From Plasmodium malariae (taxonomy: Eukaryota; Apicomplexa; Aconoidasida; Haemosporida; Plasmodiidae), in contig NC_041783.1 in NCBI RefSeq assembly GCF_900090045.1, forward strand, positions 558,001 through 622,000: 64,000 nucleotides of DNA. Direction: 5' to 3'. Below the pieces are notes generated by a model. The model did not search any database, was not told the origin of the DNA, and saw nothing but the letters and a program-made list of their open reading frames with translations. The stretch's first letter is position 1. Every line of letters starts with the position of its first letter. The translations under genes were made by a program, and so were the position numbers. Shown in pieces: positions 61,591-64,000 of this stretch.

Positions 61591-62521
61591 CGGAGCACTC
61601 AACAGGAGGAAAGCCGTTCAGCTCGCTACGCGGAATTTCCATTTCGTCTATATTTCGCAGAAATCTTTCGGACATTGTTTTTATGTGCATTGCTATTTAT
61701 GGGCATTGTTTTTACGTGCATTCTTATTATGGGCATTGTTTTTATATGAAGCTTTTTACGCTCCTTTGGAATTCTTTTGCGTTTTTATGCAATTTTTTTT
61801 GCACTGTTGTTACCTTTTTTTTACCCCATTTTTTATCCCATTCCTTACCCCCTGTTTCAGGTTCATTTATTTTGCCCACACCCTTTTTGCGCTATATAGT
61901 TGCTGCTATTTCTGAAAAACATTTTTACGTTTTTTTTTCACGTCTTTCCCATACCCCCCTTAATAACTTATTTTGGTTAAGCGTATTTTTCATGTTTCTG
62001 TCATGAAACTCTTCAACTGCACAGATTTCTCTCTGTTATAAATTGCATATGTTTACATTTGTTATTTCTATTTTTAAATTGTACGAGTATAAATTTTCTT
62101 TAAAAGTTGAAACATACAAAAAAGAAAAAAATTATAATTAAATGGAATGAGAAGGATGACGCACTGGCGACAAGGCCAAAAAAAAAAAAAAAAAAAAAAG
62201 AAAAGGAAAAAAAACTACACATCTCAAAACTGCAACGTGAGAAAAGTTGAAAATGAAGCATTTAAAATATGCATTAGAAACGTGCAATGCTGTGAAGAAT
62301 GGTAAATATATACATAATAATATATCTAATAATACATAGACCTTGCATGCACAATGCATGCAAAATGGGTAACTTTAAGTGCAATTAGCATATATACGTA
62401 TGTACGTACATACACATATATATATGTACATATACATACATATATATATACAATTTTATACACATACGTTAGTGATACACGAGGGGCACACAAAATACGC
62501 TCGAACACTCATCGAGGAAGA
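61591..62521. other. Convergent intergenic region, transporter / DSK2
   Basis: Contains about 2.5 copies of a 30-31-bp unit (CATTGTTTTTATGTGCATTG...ATGGG) at 61675-61755 and an A homopolymer at about 62180-62199. The ORFs at 61500-62006 and 61574-61915 overlap the transporter's 3' end and translate T-rich sequence; rejected. Confidence 0.6.
61675..61755. repeat. 30-31-bp tandem repeat downstream of the transporter
   Basis: Two full units and a partial one beginning CATTGTTTTTA and ending TTATGGG. Confidence 0.8.
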
Positions 62522-64000
62522 CTAGTTAAATCCCTTTTCCAACAATCGCGTAACCGCAGAATTTACGTCACCTCCTGTTTCTTGCAAAGCTTGAATGTTC
62601 GCATCGTTATCAATGAAACCCATTTCTTGAAGACTGACCAACTGAGAAGCATATTTTTCCTCAGGTGGTCTATTGTCAGCTACTTCGGTAGTATTAAAAT
62701 CTAAATTTTGATTAGCATTTGGGAAATTAAAATTCCCTAAATTCCGATTAGCTCTCATAACCTGTTGAAATGTTTGTAGAAGTTCAGGAGACTGGAAAAG
62801 GGCATTCATATTATTACCAATATTACCCGCATTACTACTATTACCTGCATTATTATTATTATTGTTATCGCTCTGGTTATTAGTACCGGTAGAGGTGTTA
62901 GTACTTGCAAAATTATTTAAGTTATTTAAAAAGTCTTCCATTCTAAGTCCTCTTTGACTATTATTATTGCTAGCAGTGTTACTATTATTATTATTCATAT
63001 TTAAAGCATTTTCAATTTGTAAACCTGCTTGTAAAATTTCAGGTCTCAAAAATTCTCTTAGTAAATTAGGGTTTTCTAAAACGGGTTGCATAAGTGGACT
63101 TTGTGAAAAAGTATTTCTTAATAATGGATTATTTGATACTAAGTTAGTTAACATCTCTGGGTTACTACTTAGTTCATTCATTAAAGACCTAGCTAAAGGA
63201 TTACTTAATAATGAGCTCATGCTTTCTCTATTAAATTCGCCACCTGCATTCGCATTTAGTAGATTCGATAAATTACCAATGTTGAAATTGTCCGTAGCAC
63301 CTGAACCGGCGTTGAAATTGTTCATATCTGAGGAATAAAATAGACGAGGAACATTAATGCAATCAAAAAATTTACATATATATATATATGTGTGTACATG
63401 TAGGTATATGTGCAAAGATATATAATGTAAACAGGCAGTTGCCAAAATATTAATCAGGGAATCACTCAGCGCTCACATGGAGGCAGAATCTATTATGTAC
63501 ATCAAATTCATGTAGTAAGCCACTAGTCGAGGGAATATATTAGGGATACAATTACAAACACGTTATGATCAAATTGTACATTTATAAGATGCACACATAT
63601 AAATGGAATACAAACCTCCTGTTCCACTCTGCATCAACATTTGAACTAATGGGTTGTTATTGAAATCATTTAAATTATCACTTGGACTTGTGTTTTGGTC
63701 GTTTCCAATATTTTCATTTTTGTTACCCTCCTTTTCAGATTCGGCTATAAATTTGGAAGAGGAATCAAGTACGTCTAGGCATATGCGCATATACATTTGC
63801 ACACACATTGCATATATTCACATATATTTATGCCCATACACATGTAAATATAAACATGAACACATACCCATACACATACACATACATTTATACAAACATC
63901 TACATCCATATAACGTTTAAGCATAAGACCATAACAAGCAATTTTGAATTCCTTTTTTCTTACGCTCCTTGGAAGCTATCGCGCTACGAACTAAGTGCAT
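62522..64000 (-). CDS. DSK2: Ubiquilin/DSK2 ubiquitin-receptor protein (5' end outside window)
   Basis: Exons visible, minus strand: 64000-63964 (partial), 63744-63616, 63327-62522; phases agree (1, 1). The partial first exon reads [12 protein letters not shown], the end of a ubiquitin-like domain (the residues before it lie beyond the edge, so the Met is not the start). Then a STI1-type region ([20 protein letters not shown] and [20 protein letters not shown]), an Asn-rich linker and a C-terminal UBA domain with the MGF loop ([20 protein letters not shown]). DSK2 proteins shuttle ubiquitinated clients to the proteasome. Family identity is firm. The Asn-rich part is typical Plasmodium low complexity. 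Confidence 0.92.

Noticed and set aside
61500..62006. 168-codon ORF downstream of the transporter
   Set aside because: It overlaps the transporter's coding end in another frame and then translates a 30-bp repeat and T-rich sequence.

Overview
The window is nuclear DNA of a malaria parasite (genus Plasmodium). Evidence: very high A+T, homopolymer A/T tracts and (TA)n throughout, Lys/Asn-rich low-complexity insertions in housekeeping genes, short introns with GT..AG ends and T-rich acceptors, and recognisable apicomplexan genes (a PRL phosphatase with a CaaX box, a UDP-galactose transporter, DSK2, COQ4). From memory, PRL, the UDP-galactose transporter and DSK2 sit in this order on P. falciparum chromosome 11, so this looks like the syntenic block of another Plasmodium species. 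I cannot name the species from sequence alone.

Layout, left to right. 0.6-8.3 kb: a BUB1-type spindle-checkpoint kinase in two frames, interrupted at a run of 25 A's. 9.5-10.5 kb: COQ4. 11.3-14.0 kb (minus): a DDX21-like DEAD-box protein whose catalytic motifs are all eroded, with a second exon recovered here. 15.3-15.9 kb: RPA2-like OB-fold protein. 17.5-18.4 kb: RTRAF/hCLE homologue. 19.1-21.0 kb (minus): WRNIP1/Mgs1-type AAA ATPase with an altered Walker B. 22.4-26.8 kb: four-exon HEAT-repeat protein, possibly DNAAF5. 28.5-30.9 kb (minus): eight-exon coiled-coil protein. 32.9-52.5 kb: one giant ten-exon gene for a secreted protein of about 5,612 residues, unknown function. 53.1-53.8 kb (minus): PRL phosphatase. 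58.1-58.7 kb: small two-exon basic protein. 60.6-61.6 kb: UDP-galactose transporter. 62.5 kb to the window end (minus): ubiquilin DSK2, truncated by the window edge.

Themes: chromosome replication and segregation (BUB1, RPA2, WRNIP1), RNA metabolism (RTRAF, pseudo-helicase), ubiquinone synthesis (COQ4), secretory pathway and proteostasis (UDP-galactose transporter, DSK2, the giant protein), and possibly flagellum assembly (HEAT protein). They are not an operon; each gene has its own A+T-rich flanks. Several intergenic regions and introns carry short tandem arrays (11-31 bp units).

Most genes of about 370 residues or less are simple, but five are spliced and an open-reading-frame scan would break them up. 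Exon models below were derived by hand: GT/AG ends and codon phases agree at every junction listed, but they have not been tested against transcripts. No tRNA, rRNA, CRISPR or mobile element was found.
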